Assembly (NCBI RefSeq): GCF_022347785.1
Contig: NZ_JAKRGA010000001.1
Coordinates: 744,001-808,000 of the forward strand
Source of the DNA: Psychrobium sp. MM17-31
Lineage (GTDB): Bacteria > Pseudomonadota > Gammaproteobacteria > Enterobacterales > Psychrobiaceae
Length of the DNA: 64,000 nt
Direction of reading: 5' to 3'
Shown: positions 9,418 to 18,749 of the stretch, piece by piece
Layout of the letters: each line of letters starts with the position of its first letter
Position numbering within the stretch: the first letter of the stretch is position 1
Program-made: the position numbers and the translations under genes
Notes under the pieces: model-generated
The model's input: the letters and a program-made list of their open reading frames with translations, nothing else
The model's database searches: none
Told to the model about the DNA's origin: nothing

Positions 9418-10326
9418 ATGAATACCGACTATCTGCAACTCTTTATCAAAATTGCCCAATACCAAAACATAAGCGCCGCCGGAGAATTACTGGGATTGTC
9501 GCCAGCGGTAGCAAGTGCGCACATTGGTAAATTAGAGCAGCAGTTAGGTGTACGGTTACTTCATCGCACCACACGGCAAGTATCACTCACAGAAGACGGC
9601 CACGCGTTTTTACCTCACGCAGAAAATGTTATCGCCAGTGTCGAAGCAGCCAAGGCATCTGTCGGCGCAACAGACGCTAAACCCAATGGCACACTGCGAG
9701 TTGCCGCGCCAGCTTCTTTTGGTCGTATGCACCTGCTCCCGGCACTAACTGATTTTTTCGAGCAATTTCCACAAATAAAAGTGGACTTAAAACTGTCTGA
9801 CACCATCATCGATTTAGTAGAAGGTGGTTTTGATATCGCTATTCGCAATGCGCCATTGAAGGATTCTAGCCTGGTAGCGCGAAAACTTGCCCCAGACAAT
9901 CGAGTGTTATGCGCCTCGCCTGATTACCTCAAACAGTTCGGCCATCCGCAGACACCGGATGATCTAAAGAACCATCAATGCATCACGTTAATGGGCATAG
10001 AAAACTGGCAGTTTCAGACAGTAACAGGCCAACAAACGATTAAAGCGACAGGAAATCTGCGCACCGATAATGGTGAAGCCATTAGAGACGCCTGCGTAAA
10101 CGGATTGGGGATTACAATTAATTCGAGTTGGAGCGCCTATCAACACATACAAAATGGCGAATTAGTGCCTATTCTCACCGATTATCCATTGTTATCAAAC
10201 ACGGCGATCTGGGCGGTTTATCCAAGTTCACGACTTTTAGCCCCTAAAGTGAGAGTGTTTATCGATTATCTCGTCAGTTACTTTGGTGATACGCCCTACT
10301 GGGATCTAAACACACTCAACAAGTGA
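9418..10326 (+). CDS. LysR-family transcriptional regulator
   Basis: 302 residues. The N-terminal helix-turn-helix covers about residues 5-60 (LFIKIAQYQNISAAGELLGLSP, then LEQQLGVRLLHRTTRQVSLTEDG), followed by the periplasmic-binding-like effector domain starting near NGTLRVAAPASFGR. It is most like the CrgA/DsdC-type subgroup that regulates neighbouring oxidoreductases. It is divergent from the quinone-oxidoreductase/SDR unit, which is its likely target, with paired palindromes in the intergenic region. The inducer is unknown. Confidence 0.9.
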   Translation: MNTDYLQLFIKIAQYQNISAAGELLGLSPAVASAHIGKLEQQLGVRLLHRTTRQVSLTEDGHAFLPHAENVIASVEAAKASVGATDAKPNGTLRVAAPASFGRMHLLPALTDFFEQFPQIKVDLKLSDTIIDLVEGGFDIAIRNAPLKDSSLVARKLAPDNRVLCASPDYLKQFGHPQTPDDLKNHQCITLMGIENWQFQTVTGQQTIKATGNLRTDNGEAIRDACVNGLGITINSSWSAYQHIQNGELVPILTDYPLLSNTAIWAVYPSSRLLAPKVRVFIDYLVSYFGDTPYWDLNTLNK

Positions 10327-10416
10327 GTATTTAACAAACAAAAACACGCCTTCATCGATCAAAAATAAAACAATTTTACCTTTACAGACTTTTTCCGTTC
10401 ATCATATTATAGATTG

Positions 10417-10433
10417 AGTGATATTTAATCACT
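10417..10433. promoter_or_regulatory. AGTGAT-N5-ATCACT dyad upstream of the AhpD-like gene
   Basis: A 6-bp perfect inverted repeat with a 5-bp AT centre lies 30 bp before the carboxymuconolactone-decarboxylase-like gene, just after a TATTAT that could be a -10 box. This is a plausible repressor site. No regulator is assigned, although the LysR gene upstream is a candidate. Confidence 0.35.
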
Positions 10434-10462
10434 TCATAATAAAGCATTAACAGGGAGAAGTT

Positions 10463-11038
10463 ATGAATACCTACGATATTATGCCTGAAGACGAGTTTCA
10501 GAGCCGCTTTCCAGAAATTCACGATCAGGTTTGTAACGAGTTAGGCATCGGGTTTGTACCAGAAATATTCCGCGCTGTCGTTAACGCCAATCCAGCACTA
10601 GCTCAATCTTCGTGGAGCATGGTACGCGTTAATTTGTGTGCTGGAGACATTCCACGTATCACTAAAGAAATCTTATTTTCCTATGTCGCCAATCAGCGTA
10701 AATGTGACTACTGTGACATTGCCCATCAGGCACTAGCAATACATCACGGCTGCGATATTCCAGATATTCCCGACATGTTTAAAGACATTAATGCCATTCG
10801 CAATCCACCGCTTCGCGCAGTCATCCAATACACAGATGCAGCCATCAATAACGACTACATTAAACAGTCTCTATTAGAAGACGATCTCATTGGTTTTGGC
10901 TTTTCTAAAGAAGAAATTCTAGAGCTCATTGGCATGATTTCGTGTGCAATGTACATGGTAAACATTGCAAGTAGTATTCGCGTGACACCAGATCGTCGTT
11001 TTAACGACGTGGTAAATCAACACGCACAAATGGCGTAG
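10463..11038 (+). CDS. Carboxymuconolactone decarboxylase/AhpD-like protein
   Basis: 191 residues, all-helical. The redox-type CxxC pair and downstream His are visible in KCDYCDIAHQAL near residue 75, the signature of AhpD-like alkylhydroperoxidases rather than true decarboxylases. The start follows a strong GGGAGAAG ribosome site. It probably acts in peroxide or electrophile detoxification, consistent with nearby oxidoreductases, but no AhpC partner is next to it. The GGDEF-EAL gene starts 11 bp downstream on the same strand, so both may be on one transcript. Confidence 0.8.
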   Translation: MNTYDIMPEDEFQSRFPEIHDQVCNELGIGFVPEIFRAVVNANPALAQSSWSMVRVNLCAGDIPRITKEILFSYVANQRKCDYCDIAHQALAIHHGCDIPDIPDMFKDINAIRNPPLRAVIQYTDAAINNDYIKQSLLEDDLIGFGFSKEEILELIGMISCAMYMVNIASSIRVTPDRRFNDVVNQHAQMA

Positions 11039-11049
11039 GTAGACATGGC

Positions 11050-12999
11050 ATGGACAATTCTAGCAGTAACGGAAATACAAAGCCGAGCCCATTAGATCTC
11101 TTTAGTCACTCGTCATCCACCAATCAGGCAATTGAAGCGGCATTACGCAGCTCCAGTTTACTTGGACTTAGCGAAACCATTAGAGAAAACTCTAATATCA
11201 TCGATGATCTAAAAAGCATTTATAAAATCACCCGTTTTTCCATCGATATCGATAGCTGTATTTTGTTTCGATTCGTTAATGGCTTGTGGTGGGAATCCTT
11301 GATAATCATTAAAGATTATCAATTTAAAGAGCAGCACAAGTGGGAAAAAGTCGATAAGCTTACCGCGAATCAAATCGACTCTCTTTTTGACATTAAACAC
11401 GATATTAGCGACAGCCAAATAATCACCGATACATCATCAGTTATTAACCCGAACGATAATTATATCGACAGCGTGTTGGCGGCAGACAATAACCATTTTG
11501 AGCGTTTTAAATTAGTACGTGGAGGCGTGTTATTCAAACCGTCTCAAGGGTGTGATTTCAATAACTACGATGAATCTTTTTTAGCTCAAATGACCGCTAT
11601 TATGTCGTTTAGTGTCGACAAAGAAATTTCGGCAGGATATCTCAACGAACTATCAGATAACTTGCGCGATTTAGCCCAGAAAATCGACCGCGGTACTAAT
11701 GAGCAGAGTACCATCCGCAGTATGTATTTCGACTATAATCTCGGTGTAAATCGCAAACTGGGGTTATTGCGAATGCTTAGCCAAGCGACTAATGCAGGAA
11801 TCGACAATGGCTTTCTCGTGGTCATGACCCTAGATCAAGCGAATGGCTCGCCGCATAATCTAAATGATGAAATCAAAGTTGAGTTTCTAAAAGCGTCGAT
11901 AAAGCGCATCGCCCGAGCCACTAAAGATGCACCAACACTAACGTTCTCTGAGCCTAATGAATTCTCGTTTCTTATTATTAATTCAAACGAAGAATCAGTA
12001 ATTCGCATCCTTAAAAAACTAGAAGCCGAGTTCCAGAGTGATTTGGTGCTCAATAACTATCATATTCAATGTAAATTTAGCGCCGGCTACAGTAGCTACC
12101 CCAGTTGTAGTAACGATCCTGATACCCTCTATCGCATGGCGCAAATCGCCAACTTTCAAGCACTCAATAACAAGCAAATTAATTTCAGTGGCTACCAAGA
12201 CAGCATAGTGCAAGAGCTACAACTCAAACTATCGCTGTACAAGCAGTTGCCCAAAGCCATCAGTAATAGCGAGTTTTCGGTATTTCTACAGCCCATAGTG
12301 GCAACTGAACAGCTAAAAACACCGGCAAAACATTTCGAATCACTCATTCGTTGGAATCATTGTGACAAAGGTTATTTAGAGCCCAATCAGTTTATCGAGC
12401 TCGCTGAAAAAAGCGGAAACATCATCGAGCTTGGTTATTGGTTTATCGACAATGTCAGCCAAATCATCAATCAATTTGATAAATTGCAAACAGGCACCAG
12501 CGTCAGCGTTAGCTTGTCGCCACTGCAACTGCGGGAACCAGACATTGTTGTCACGATCAAAAAAATCATCGACAACTACGGTATTTCACCAGAGCAAATC
12601 GTCTTTGAAATTTCAGAGCAAAATGCCATGCTCGATATTAACCTCACCAAAGAGCGCTTTACTCAGTTTTCAGAGGCTGGCTTTAAACTTTGCATTAGCA
12701 ACTTTGGCTCAGGCTATTCATCCTTGTTTTATTTAATGAACTTGCCATTTAACATGCTAAAAATTGATAAAGAATTTGTGCTAAAAGCAAACCGCAACAA
12801 TAAATTCGACATCATAGGCGCATCTATTGTAAAGATTGCCCAAGACTTATCGCTGACAGCAATTTGTGAAGGCATAGACCAACAAGACCATCTCGACATG
12901 GTAACGCAATGGAATGCTGATGCGATCCAAGGTCAAATAGTTAGCGAGGCAAAATCATGGGAAGTCTATTTTTATGATGATAAACAGTCGCGTCTTTAA
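11050..12999 (+). CDS. Degenerate GGDEF-EAL protein, likely c-di-GMP effector rather than enzyme
   Basis: 649 residues with no membrane segment. Residues about 1-220 are a GAF-like or unknown sensory part. A GGDEF-like domain follows, but its signature has decayed to SEPNEFSF, so cyclase activity is unlikely. The EAL domain keeps the ExLxR motif (ESLIRW, E430) and EISE, but the metal-binding DDFG is ISNFG (S550, N551 replace both Asp) and the C-terminal QGxxxSxP is degenerate, so phosphodiesterase activity is also doubtful. Loss of both active sites suggests a c-di-GMP binding or scaffold role. The last 26 bp overlap the next gene, a periplasmic binding protein, suggesting coupled translation. 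Confidence 0.88.
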   Translation: MDNSSSNGNTKPSPLDLFSHSSSTNQAIEAALRSSSLLGLSETIRENSNIIDDLKSIYKITRFSIDIDSCILFRFVNGLWWESLIIIKDYQFKEQHKWEKVDKLTANQIDSLFDIKHDISDSQIITDTSSVINPNDNYIDSVLAADNNHFERFKLVRGGVLFKPSQGCDFNNYDESFLAQMTAIMSFSVDKEISAGYLNELSDNLRDLAQKIDRGTNEQSTIRSMYFDYNLGVNRKLGLLRMLSQATNAGIDNGFLVVMTLDQANGSPHNLNDEIKVEFLKASIKRIARATKDAPTLTFSEPNEFSFLIINSNEESVIRILKKLEAEFQSDLVLNNYHIQCKFSAGYSSYPSCSNDPDTLYRMAQIANFQALNNKQINFSGYQDSIVQELQLKLSLYKQLPKAISNSEFSVFLQPIVATEQLKTPAKHFESLIRWNHCDKGYLEPNQFIELAEKSGNIIELGYWFIDNVSQIINQFDKLQTGTSVSVSLSPLQLREPDIVVTIKKIIDNYGISPEQIVFEISEQNAMLDINLTKERFTQFSEAGFKLCISNFGSGYSSLFYLMNLPFNMLKIDKEFVLKANRNNKFDIIGASIVKIAQDLSLTAICEGIDQQDHLDMVTQWNADAIQGQIVSEAKSWEVYFYDDKQSRL

Positions 13000-13723
13000 T
13001 TGGTTCTTGCTGGGTATTGCGCTGATGCTACCATTGTCAGTTTCAGCGCAAACACTCACCGTTTACACCGAAGACTTGCCGCCCTATCAGATTAAGAAGC
13101 GTAACGGCGAAATCACTGGCTTTAGTGCAGAATTAGTGCGAGCGCTCCTCCAGCGCGCAGAATTAAAAGCAAACATCCGCATGGTGCCGTGGGCTAGAGC
13201 TTACAACTCTGCTCTCAAGCAAAAGAATACGCTAATTATTTCCATGGTACGAACACCAGAGCGAGAAGGTTTGTTTCACTGGATAGGCCAGGTAGATAAA
13301 TTAGAATACTACTTCTATCGACTAAGTAACCGCCAAGATATTCAACTAAGCAGTTTTGAACAGGCTAAAAAGTATCGTATTGGTGTCGGCGCAAATTCTT
13401 TTGAATATGAAAAACTCACCTATTTGGGCTTTCCTTACGTGGTATCAGTTCCCACCTATAATCAACTCATGGCGATGCTTAAAGCCAATAGATACGACTT
13501 ATTTTTCTCTGCCGATCGCACCTTTAAAGGCATGTTAGAAAACAGTAATTCAAACCCCGACTCTTTCGATATAGCTTTTCATATTTCGTCTATAAATCAA
13601 CAGATGTACATTGCCATGAATAAATCGTCAGATCCGCAATTAGTTAAGCGCCTCACCAATGCCTACCAACAACTTAAAGAAGCCGGAGAGGTAGAACGAT
13701 TAGCGCAAATTTGGTTAAACTAA
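12974..13723 (+). CDS. Periplasmic amino-acid-type solute-binding protein (SBP_bac_3)
   Basis: 249 residues with a signal peptide (hydrophobic stretch about residues 8-22, cleavage near SVSAQ) and the two-lobe family-3 binding fold: TVYTEDLPPYQI, GFSAELVRALL, RMVPWARAY. No ABC permease or ATPase is near, as is common for the many orphan members of this family in Alteromonadales. The start codons (12974 or 12977) lie inside the 3' end of the GGDEF-EAL gene in another frame. This pairing suggests the binding protein could feed a signal to that pathway rather than transport a solute; that is inference. Confidence 0.85.
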   Translation: MMINSRVFNWFLLGIALMLPLSVSAQTLTVYTEDLPPYQIKKRNGEITGFSAELVRALLQRAELKANIRMVPWARAYNSALKQKNTLIISMVRTPEREGLFHWIGQVDKLEYYFYRLSNRQDIQLSSFEQAKKYRIGVGANSFEYEKLTYLGFPYVVSVPTYNQLMAMLKANRYDLFFSADRTFKGMLENSNSNPDSFDIAFHISSINQQMYIAMNKSSDPQLVKRLTNAYQQLKEAGEVERLAQIWLN

Positions 13724-13751
13724 GCGCCTAAAACTCTTATTAGGAAATGTT

Positions 13752-14777
13752 GTGGATTCTTTAACTCAAGCAGTGTTAGGCGCAACAGTCGCTGGCGCTG
13801 TTGCCGGAAAACGCTGTAATGCCAAAGTTTTGATCGCAGGCGCTGCGCTAGGCACCTTGCCAGACTTAGATGTGTTGATTGATTATGGCGACGATATTAA
13901 CAACGTCATCAAACACCGTGGATTTTCACATTCTATTTTTGTGCTAAGCGCCTTTTCATTCATTATGGCGCTGCTAATCGATAAGTTTAAACCTATTGCC
14001 AACTGGAGTTTTTATCGCTTATTTGGGTTAATTTCTGCCGCACTTATTACCCATCCTTTGCTGGATTTTTTTACCAGCTACGGCACTCAATTAATCTGGC
14101 CACTTGAAGGCTATTTTAGCGCCTCGAGTATTTTTATCATCGATCCAGCCTATACACTTCCGCTCATTATTGCGTTGTTTCTAATAAGGCTCGACTATCA
14201 AAAAGCCCGTAAACCTGCGGTTATTGCCCTCAGCTTCTCGACGCTGTATTTAGGTTGGGGTGTTATTGCCAAACAAGTTATCCATCAGCGAGCGCTATCC
14301 AGCCTCGCCGAGGCAGGCATTACTAGCGACAAAATATTCATTACTCCCACAGCTTTTAACACTATTTTATGGCGCATTGTCGTGATAGATGGAGAAACTT
14401 ACTGGGAAGGTGAAAGTTCATTTCTAGACCAATCGCCAAAGGTTGATTTTGAAGCTCGAGAGCGTCATAAATGGCCGATTCAACAGCACCCTCAGTTATT
14501 GGACAGTTACCTATTCTTCACTCATGATTTAGTGCGCTATCGCGAACAAGACAATCAATTAATCATTTCCGATTTACGCATGGGCACAGCACAACAGGCG
14601 GCTTTTGAATTTGTTTTTGCCACACGCGACCACAACAATACTTGGCAACTTGTTACGCCAACACGCTATGAATCAGATCGCTTTAACGTCGATTTAAAAG
14701 CCTTTGGCCAACGTATCTTAGGGAATAAAAAGCCCAATAGTTCAACGCTAATAACTCACGAAGAAAATCAGCAATGA
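13752..14777 (+). CDS. YdjM-like membrane-bound metal-dependent hydrolase (DUF457)
   Basis: 341 residues beginning MDSLTQAVLGA, the hallmark start of the DUF457/YdjM family. Putative metal ligands are visible in GTLPDLDVLIDY and KHRGFSHS (about residues 36-60) and in the His of THPLLDFFTSYG. About four membrane segments follow to residue ~165, then a soluble C-terminal domain. GTG at 13752 is used, with AGGAAA at correct spacing. Family members are predicted inner-membrane hydrolases of unknown substrate, sometimes LexA-regulated. It overlaps the next gene by 4 bp (ATGA), so the two are translationally coupled. Confidence 0.85.
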   Translation: MDSLTQAVLGATVAGAVAGKRCNAKVLIAGAALGTLPDLDVLIDYGDDINNVIKHRGFSHSIFVLSAFSFIMALLIDKFKPIANWSFYRLFGLISAALITHPLLDFFTSYGTQLIWPLEGYFSASSIFIIDPAYTLPLIIALFLIRLDYQKARKPAVIALSFSTLYLGWGVIAKQVIHQRALSSLAEAGITSDKIFITPTAFNTILWRIVVIDGETYWEGESSFLDQSPKVDFEARERHKWPIQQHPQLLDSYLFFTHDLVRYREQDNQLIISDLRMGTAQQAAFEFVFATRDHNNTWQLVTPTRYESDRFNVDLKAFGQRILGNKKPNSSTLITHEENQQ

Positions 14778-15394
14778 TGGTTAAAAATTCACTTATTTGT
14801 TGCGTTATTCTCGTTATCGTTAGTGGCTGTACCATCAAGCCAGCCACTAACAACGCAGCATTACAAAACAGTAAAATAGCGATTCAACTAACACCCCACC
14901 CAGAAAGTAAATTCAATCAGGTAACTGCCAGCTTCACGGTTAACACAAGTAAAGAAACGGCATTTAAAGTGATTTCAGATCTCGCTAAAACGCCTTTGTG
15001 GTTAAAAGAAGTGTCGTCGATACGCACACTTAAAATCTATGATTTTAACAACTTCCTATTACAAACAATTCTCGATAGTCCGTGGCCTTTTAAACCCCGT
15101 GAAACCATTACCTGTGTCACCACTAGTTTTGAAGATTTAACGATAGATATTGCGATAAAAAGCTGTAATAAACGTCACCCAGAGTCACACAACGCTGTAA
15201 GAATTTCTCAGTTAAACTCTCATTGGCAAATTACCCAGATTAACGATACCTCGGTAAACGTCCAATACAGTGCATGGTTAGATCCAGCTGGTAATGTTCC
15301 GGCGTATTTCTTCAACCGACAACTACCAACTCAAACCAAGCGCTCAATGAGACTCCTTAAACAGCTCATTGAAGATACTAACAACGTTAAATAA
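14774..15394 (+). CDS. Lipoprotein with START-like domain
   Basis: 206 residues. The N-terminus has a lipoprotein signal with lipobox VSGC (Cys near residue 19). The rest resembles a START/polyketide-cyclase-like lipid-binding fold: SFTVNTSKETAFKVISD at the start, PWPFKPRE in the middle, and a long C-terminal helix. It is expected to be membrane-anchored in the periplasm and to bind a lipid or hydrophobic ligand. It is coupled to the DUF457 gene by an ATGA overlap, and a terminator follows directly. Confidence 0.72.
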   Translation: MMVKNSLICCVILVIVSGCTIKPATNNAALQNSKIAIQLTPHPESKFNQVTASFTVNTSKETAFKVISDLAKTPLWLKEVSSIRTLKIYDFNNFLLQTILDSPWPFKPRETITCVTTSFEDLTIDIAIKSCNKRHPESHNAVRISQLNSHWQITQINDTSVNVQYSAWLDPAGNVPAYFFNRQLPTQTKRSMRLLKQLIEDTNNVK

Positions 15395-15404
15395 TCTCCA
15401 ATAA

Positions 15405-15438
15405 AAAACCGCAGTAGGCTAAGCCATACTGCGGTTTT
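15405..15438. terminator. Rho-independent terminator, bidirectional
   Basis: A perfect 12-bp stem (AAAACCGCAGTA with TACTGCGGTTTT, arms 15405-15416 and 15427-15438) with A/T runs on both sides. It separates the START lipoprotein from the convergent chemoreceptor gene. Confidence 0.92.
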
Positions 15439-15470
15439 GGTAAATAAAGCTAACTTAACCCGAATTAAGA

Positions 15471-16949
15471 CTAATGATGTTTCTGTGTCACTAAATCAGT
15501 CAAACAAGAAATCACATGCGAGCTGGCATTCTCCGCTTCTTGGAAGTGGTAAACAATGCCGTCAAAGACATCATCATTACGCAGCCAATCTTGCTTAACC
15601 AGATCCATGGCCTGATGAATATTGCCATGAACCTTAGCGTGGTGCCCATCGAGCTGGTTAAATGCCGGCAGGCCTTTAAATAGCGTTTGTCCCTCGCCTT
15701 CGAAATACCACTTACCGAGGCGACATGAATGATGATCAACTTCAACGGCTTTAGCTTCAACACCTTCGCCGTCCTGCTCAACGGCGATGTAAGCGTTTTG
15801 CATATATACGATATGGTCAAGTTTAACCAAAGAAGCAAAGGCGCGATCTTTCGTTTTAGTCACCAAGTTAATGGTTTGATCTGCTGACTGAGCAACCAGC
15901 TCGAAATTGGTATAGAAGTTACCAATTTCCTCACCGATAAGCTTAGCACTGCTGCTTACTTCAACCGTCTGCTCTACCATGCGATCAACTTTGCCAGTGA
16001 GATTATTAATAACATCGGCGATCTCGGCAGTCGATTTACGCGTTCTATCCGCTAGGTGTCTAACCTCATCAGCAACTACCGCAAAACCTCGACCAGACTC
16101 ACCAGCACGCGCCGCCTCAATGGCCGCGTTTAGTGCTAGCAGATTCGTTTGCTCTGCAATATCGCTAATCAGTTTAACCGTTTCAGCAATACGGCCGCTT
16201 TCATTAGCTAATACATCAACGGTTTCTTCAACAATCACCATCCGCTCATTCACTTGATCAACCGAGCTCTTGAGCTTAGCAACAGTTTGGCTGCTTTCAT
16301 CAGCGCCGCGCTTACTCTCAGAAGCGATAGCCGAAACATCATCCATATCAGTCGAAAGGTGACTCATCTCAGCTTGAGTATTCTTAAGGTTAGTCAGTAA
16401 ATTCGTGGTATTAAGATGATGCATTTCACTTAACAGTCTATTTTGCCTCGCAAAAGTATCAGCCTTTTCCATCGCCGCAATTGCGGTATTGGTTTTGGCC
16501 ATAATGCTAGCAAACTCACCTGGTAAGCCCTGAAGGTTACCACGGCGATAGAACTCGGCGCGACCCGCGCGCTCAAAGCTGTTCGACAACTCTTTAAAAT
16601 TAACCTCAACAATGTCGAGAAATTCATTGAGCTCCCACGCAACTTTACCAACTTCACCCAATCCTTTAGTGCCTGTAACACGAACGTGAGTCTTTCCGGC
16701 AATTGCATCGTTAAGAGTTAAATAGATCGCCTTTAGTGCATTAATTGGCTGTCGTTGATCGATGTATGCATATATTGCAAAGGCTACAGCGAGCAAAGGT
16801 GGAATGACACTCCACAAGCTAATTCCGTTGTACCAAATGCTGTTCGCAGCTACCAACAGGTTTAAAATGACAAAAACCACACAAACGATTAAAAGTTTCT
16901 GTGTTAAAAAAGGAATATTTTTACTGACTTCACTAGTATGTCTAGGCAT
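15471..16949 (-). CDS. Methyl-accepting chemotaxis protein with C-terminal CZB zinc-binding domain
   Basis: 492 residues. Two adjacent hydrophobic segments (about residues 16-36 and 42-65) with almost no periplasmic loop show that it does not sense ligands outside the cell. The MCP hairpin tip is intact ([40 protein letters not shown]). The C-terminal 90 residues are a chemoreceptor zinc-binding (CZB) domain, with [13 protein letters not shown] and later [11 protein letters not shown] supplying the His/Cys ligands. CZB receptors respond to zinc-linked oxidants such as hypochlorous acid. It starts 11 bp after a separate PAS protein, which probably supplies its sensory input. Confidence 0.92.
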   Translation of the reverse strand: MPRHTSEVSKNIPFLTQKLLIVCVVFVILNLLVAANSIWYNGISLWSVIPPLLAVAFAIYAYIDQRQPINALKAIYLTLNDAIAGKTHVRVTGTKGLGEVGKVAWELNEFLDIVEVNFKELSNSFERAGRAEFYRRGNLQGLPGEFASIMAKTNTAIAAMEKADTFARQNRLLSEMHHLNTTNLLTNLKNTQAEMSHLSTDMDDVSAIASESKRGADESSQTVAKLKSSVDQVNERMVIVEETVDVLANESGRIAETVKLISDIAEQTNLLALNAAIEAARAGESGRGFAVVADEVRHLADRTRKSTAEIADVINNLTGKVDRMVEQTVEVSSSAKLIGEEIGNFYTNFELVAQSADQTINLVTKTKDRAFASLVKLDHIVYMQNAYIAVEQDGEGVEAKAVEVDHHSCRLGKWYFEGEGQTLFKGLPAFNQLDGHHAKVHGNIHQAMDLVKQDWLRNDDVFDGIVYHFQEAENASSHVISCLTDLVTQKHH

Positions 16950-16960
16950 GATTTTCTTCC

Positions 16961-17488
16961 CTACTCTTGTTCGTACAACTTAAGAACATATTGCTCATAA
17001 GACATATTGTGCTCTTGGCGTAAATGCTGTTCTAACCATTCCCAAGACGCTTTTGCTGCCTGCGAAGGACTGGTCTTGCGCTCGATTTCATGCATTTGCT
17101 GATACACAGCTTCCATCGTTTTTAAAGCATGGCGCGGTGGTAGACGGCGCACCGAGAAAAACCCCTGAATTTCATCTTGCACCATATCAGGGGTAATGTT
17201 GGCAAACACCCAATAATAATTACCTTCGGCGGTGAGGTTTTTTACAAAACCAAAAAATTCGCGTTTCGCTTTTAGCGTCTTCCAAAGTGCGTAATAAACA
17301 CCGCGCGGCATATCAGGATGACGAATTATATTATGCGGTTGACCGTGTAATACAGATTCAGGGAAGTTTGAAACTCGCATAAAAACGCGATTTGCATAGG
17401 TAATATTGCCTCGTAAATCCGTTTTACTAATAATGAGTTCATCTTTTTCGAATAAGACTTCGATAGGGTTTTCAGCCACTTTAATCAC
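16961..17488 (-). CDS. Aer-like stand-alone PAS sensor protein
   Basis: 175 residues with one PAS domain (about residues 18-125) closest to the FAD-binding PAS of the aerotaxis receptor Aer: [19 protein letters not shown], then [32 protein letters not shown] and [10 protein letters not shown]. No membrane segment or signalling domain is present. GTG at 17486-17488 is the start. Being first of a two-gene unit with a chemoreceptor that has no periplasmic sensor, it looks like a split aerotaxis/redox system in which the PAS protein docks on the receptor. FAD binding is known for Aer, inferred here. Confidence 0.87.
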   Translation of the reverse strand: MIKVAENPIEVLFEKDELIISKTDLRGNITYANRVFMRVSNFPESVLHGQPHNIIRHPDMPRGVYYALWKTLKAKREFFGFVKNLTAEGNYYWVFANITPDMVQDEIQGFFSVRRLPPRHALKTMEAVYQQMHEIERKTSPSQAAKASWEWLEQHLRQEHNMSYEQYVLKLYEQE

Positions 17489-17788
17489 ATTATTCTCTCT
17501 ATTCTACATAATGGATATTTTAATAAATATTTAGACGCCAAAGTTTGATTGTAAACAATAAAGTCATCACAATCAGACGCCTTCTGACACACAAATGCAA
17601 TCAGCGATTAGTATAAAATCAGTGATTTTCCCCGAACTTAGGAACTATATTCGCATACAGTTTGTGCTCCAATTTATAAACACGGTTTAATAAATAGTAG
17701 TAATTTACTTATAGTTGCACAAAGCCACTCCCTTATACTTAGATAATGCGATATATTTAGATACAGTGTTGATTAGTAAGAGTCTCTC
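17489..17788. other. Intergenic region between divergent PAS and GGDEF genes
   Basis: 300 bp, AT-rich, holding the two divergent promoters. I see no convincing RNA gene, repeat or reading frame. A TATACT-type -10 candidate lies near 17734 but its -35 box is poor. Confidence 0.5.
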
Positions 17789-18625
17789 GTGAAACATTCC
17801 AATATTGGACACCGCCCGTTTATTCTATCAGCCACGGCGCTGTTATCACCACTATTGTTATTTATAATCATTGCATTTGCTTCACTTACTATGCGCACTG
17901 GTCAGTTCGACATCAGTGAGTTATCTAACCAAAATGCCATTGCCATTCACAGTCTTGCTGTTTTAGTCATCTACGCAATTTATTACGGTATCGTAAAATC
18001 CGCCCGCCGCTGGATAACTCACCTCGATGACAAAATGACCGAAGCCAATCAAGCACTCGATGAGCAGAAAAAGCAATTAAAGTTAGAAACTTATCAACAC
18101 CAACAAACCAACGTTGAGCTGCATAAGCTGCGTACGCAAGATCCACTGACAGAGCTCTATAACCAGAGCCACTTCGTACAACTGCTACACAACGAAATTG
18201 CCCGTTTCCGTCGTTACGAAAGTGAGTTTTCACTGCTGGTTATTGCAATAGATAATTTCGATAAGATTCATCACGAATACGGTAGCGAGTTTGCAGACTA
18301 CCTCATTAAGAAATTCGCCGATTTACTGGAAAAACAGTTACGTGAGAGTGATATTCTCACCCGCTACGATCGCAATCACTTTGCCATTATCGCGCCAAGT
18401 ACAGTGATTGATGATGCCATCACTTTTGCAAACCGACTGTGCAATCACATCGAAGTGAAAAAGCTTGATTATAAAAGTGTCGAATTAGACGTTACACTCA
18501 GCATTGGCGTAGTCGCACCATCTGCGGTTAAAGAAGTGACAACAGATAATCTAACCTCAATCGCCGATAAAGCCCTTCGCGCAGCCATTGAACAAGGCGG
18601 TAATCAAGCTGCTATTCTAAAATAA
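17789..18625 (+). CDS. Membrane GGDEF-family protein with dead A-site and intact I-site
   Basis: 278 residues. Two membrane segments (about residues 10-32 and 46-64), a coiled coil (about 75-112), then a GGDEF-fold domain. The opening signature is altered (DPLTELYNQSHF) and the catalytic GGDEF loop is DRNHF (D194-F198), so it should not make c-di-GMP. The inhibitory-site motif RxxD is intact as RESD (R185-D188) at the right spacing before the loop. That combination is known for c-di-GMP receptors such as PelD, so a sensor role is likely. GTG start. It is monocistronic and divergent from the PAS/chemoreceptor pair. Confidence 0.87.
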   Translation: MKHSNIGHRPFILSATALLSPLLLFIIIAFASLTMRTGQFDISELSNQNAIAIHSLAVLVIYAIYYGIVKSARRWITHLDDKMTEANQALDEQKKQLKLETYQHQQTNVELHKLRTQDPLTELYNQSHFVQLLHNEIARFRRYESEFSLLVIAIDNFDKIHHEYGSEFADYLIKKFADLLEKQLRESDILTRYDRNHFAIIAPSTVIDDAITFANRLCNHIEVKKLDYKSVELDVTLSIGVVAPSAVKEVTTDNLTSIADKALRAAIEQGGNQAAILK

Positions 18626-18749
18626 TCCATCTGGCATATTTGTATACAAATAATGTAGAAATGTGCACTGCTTAAATTTCGTACCAATTTTATTATGTGT
18701 TTATCAATTTAATGAACCGCATCCGTTAGTGATGCCGAATGAGGTAAAC

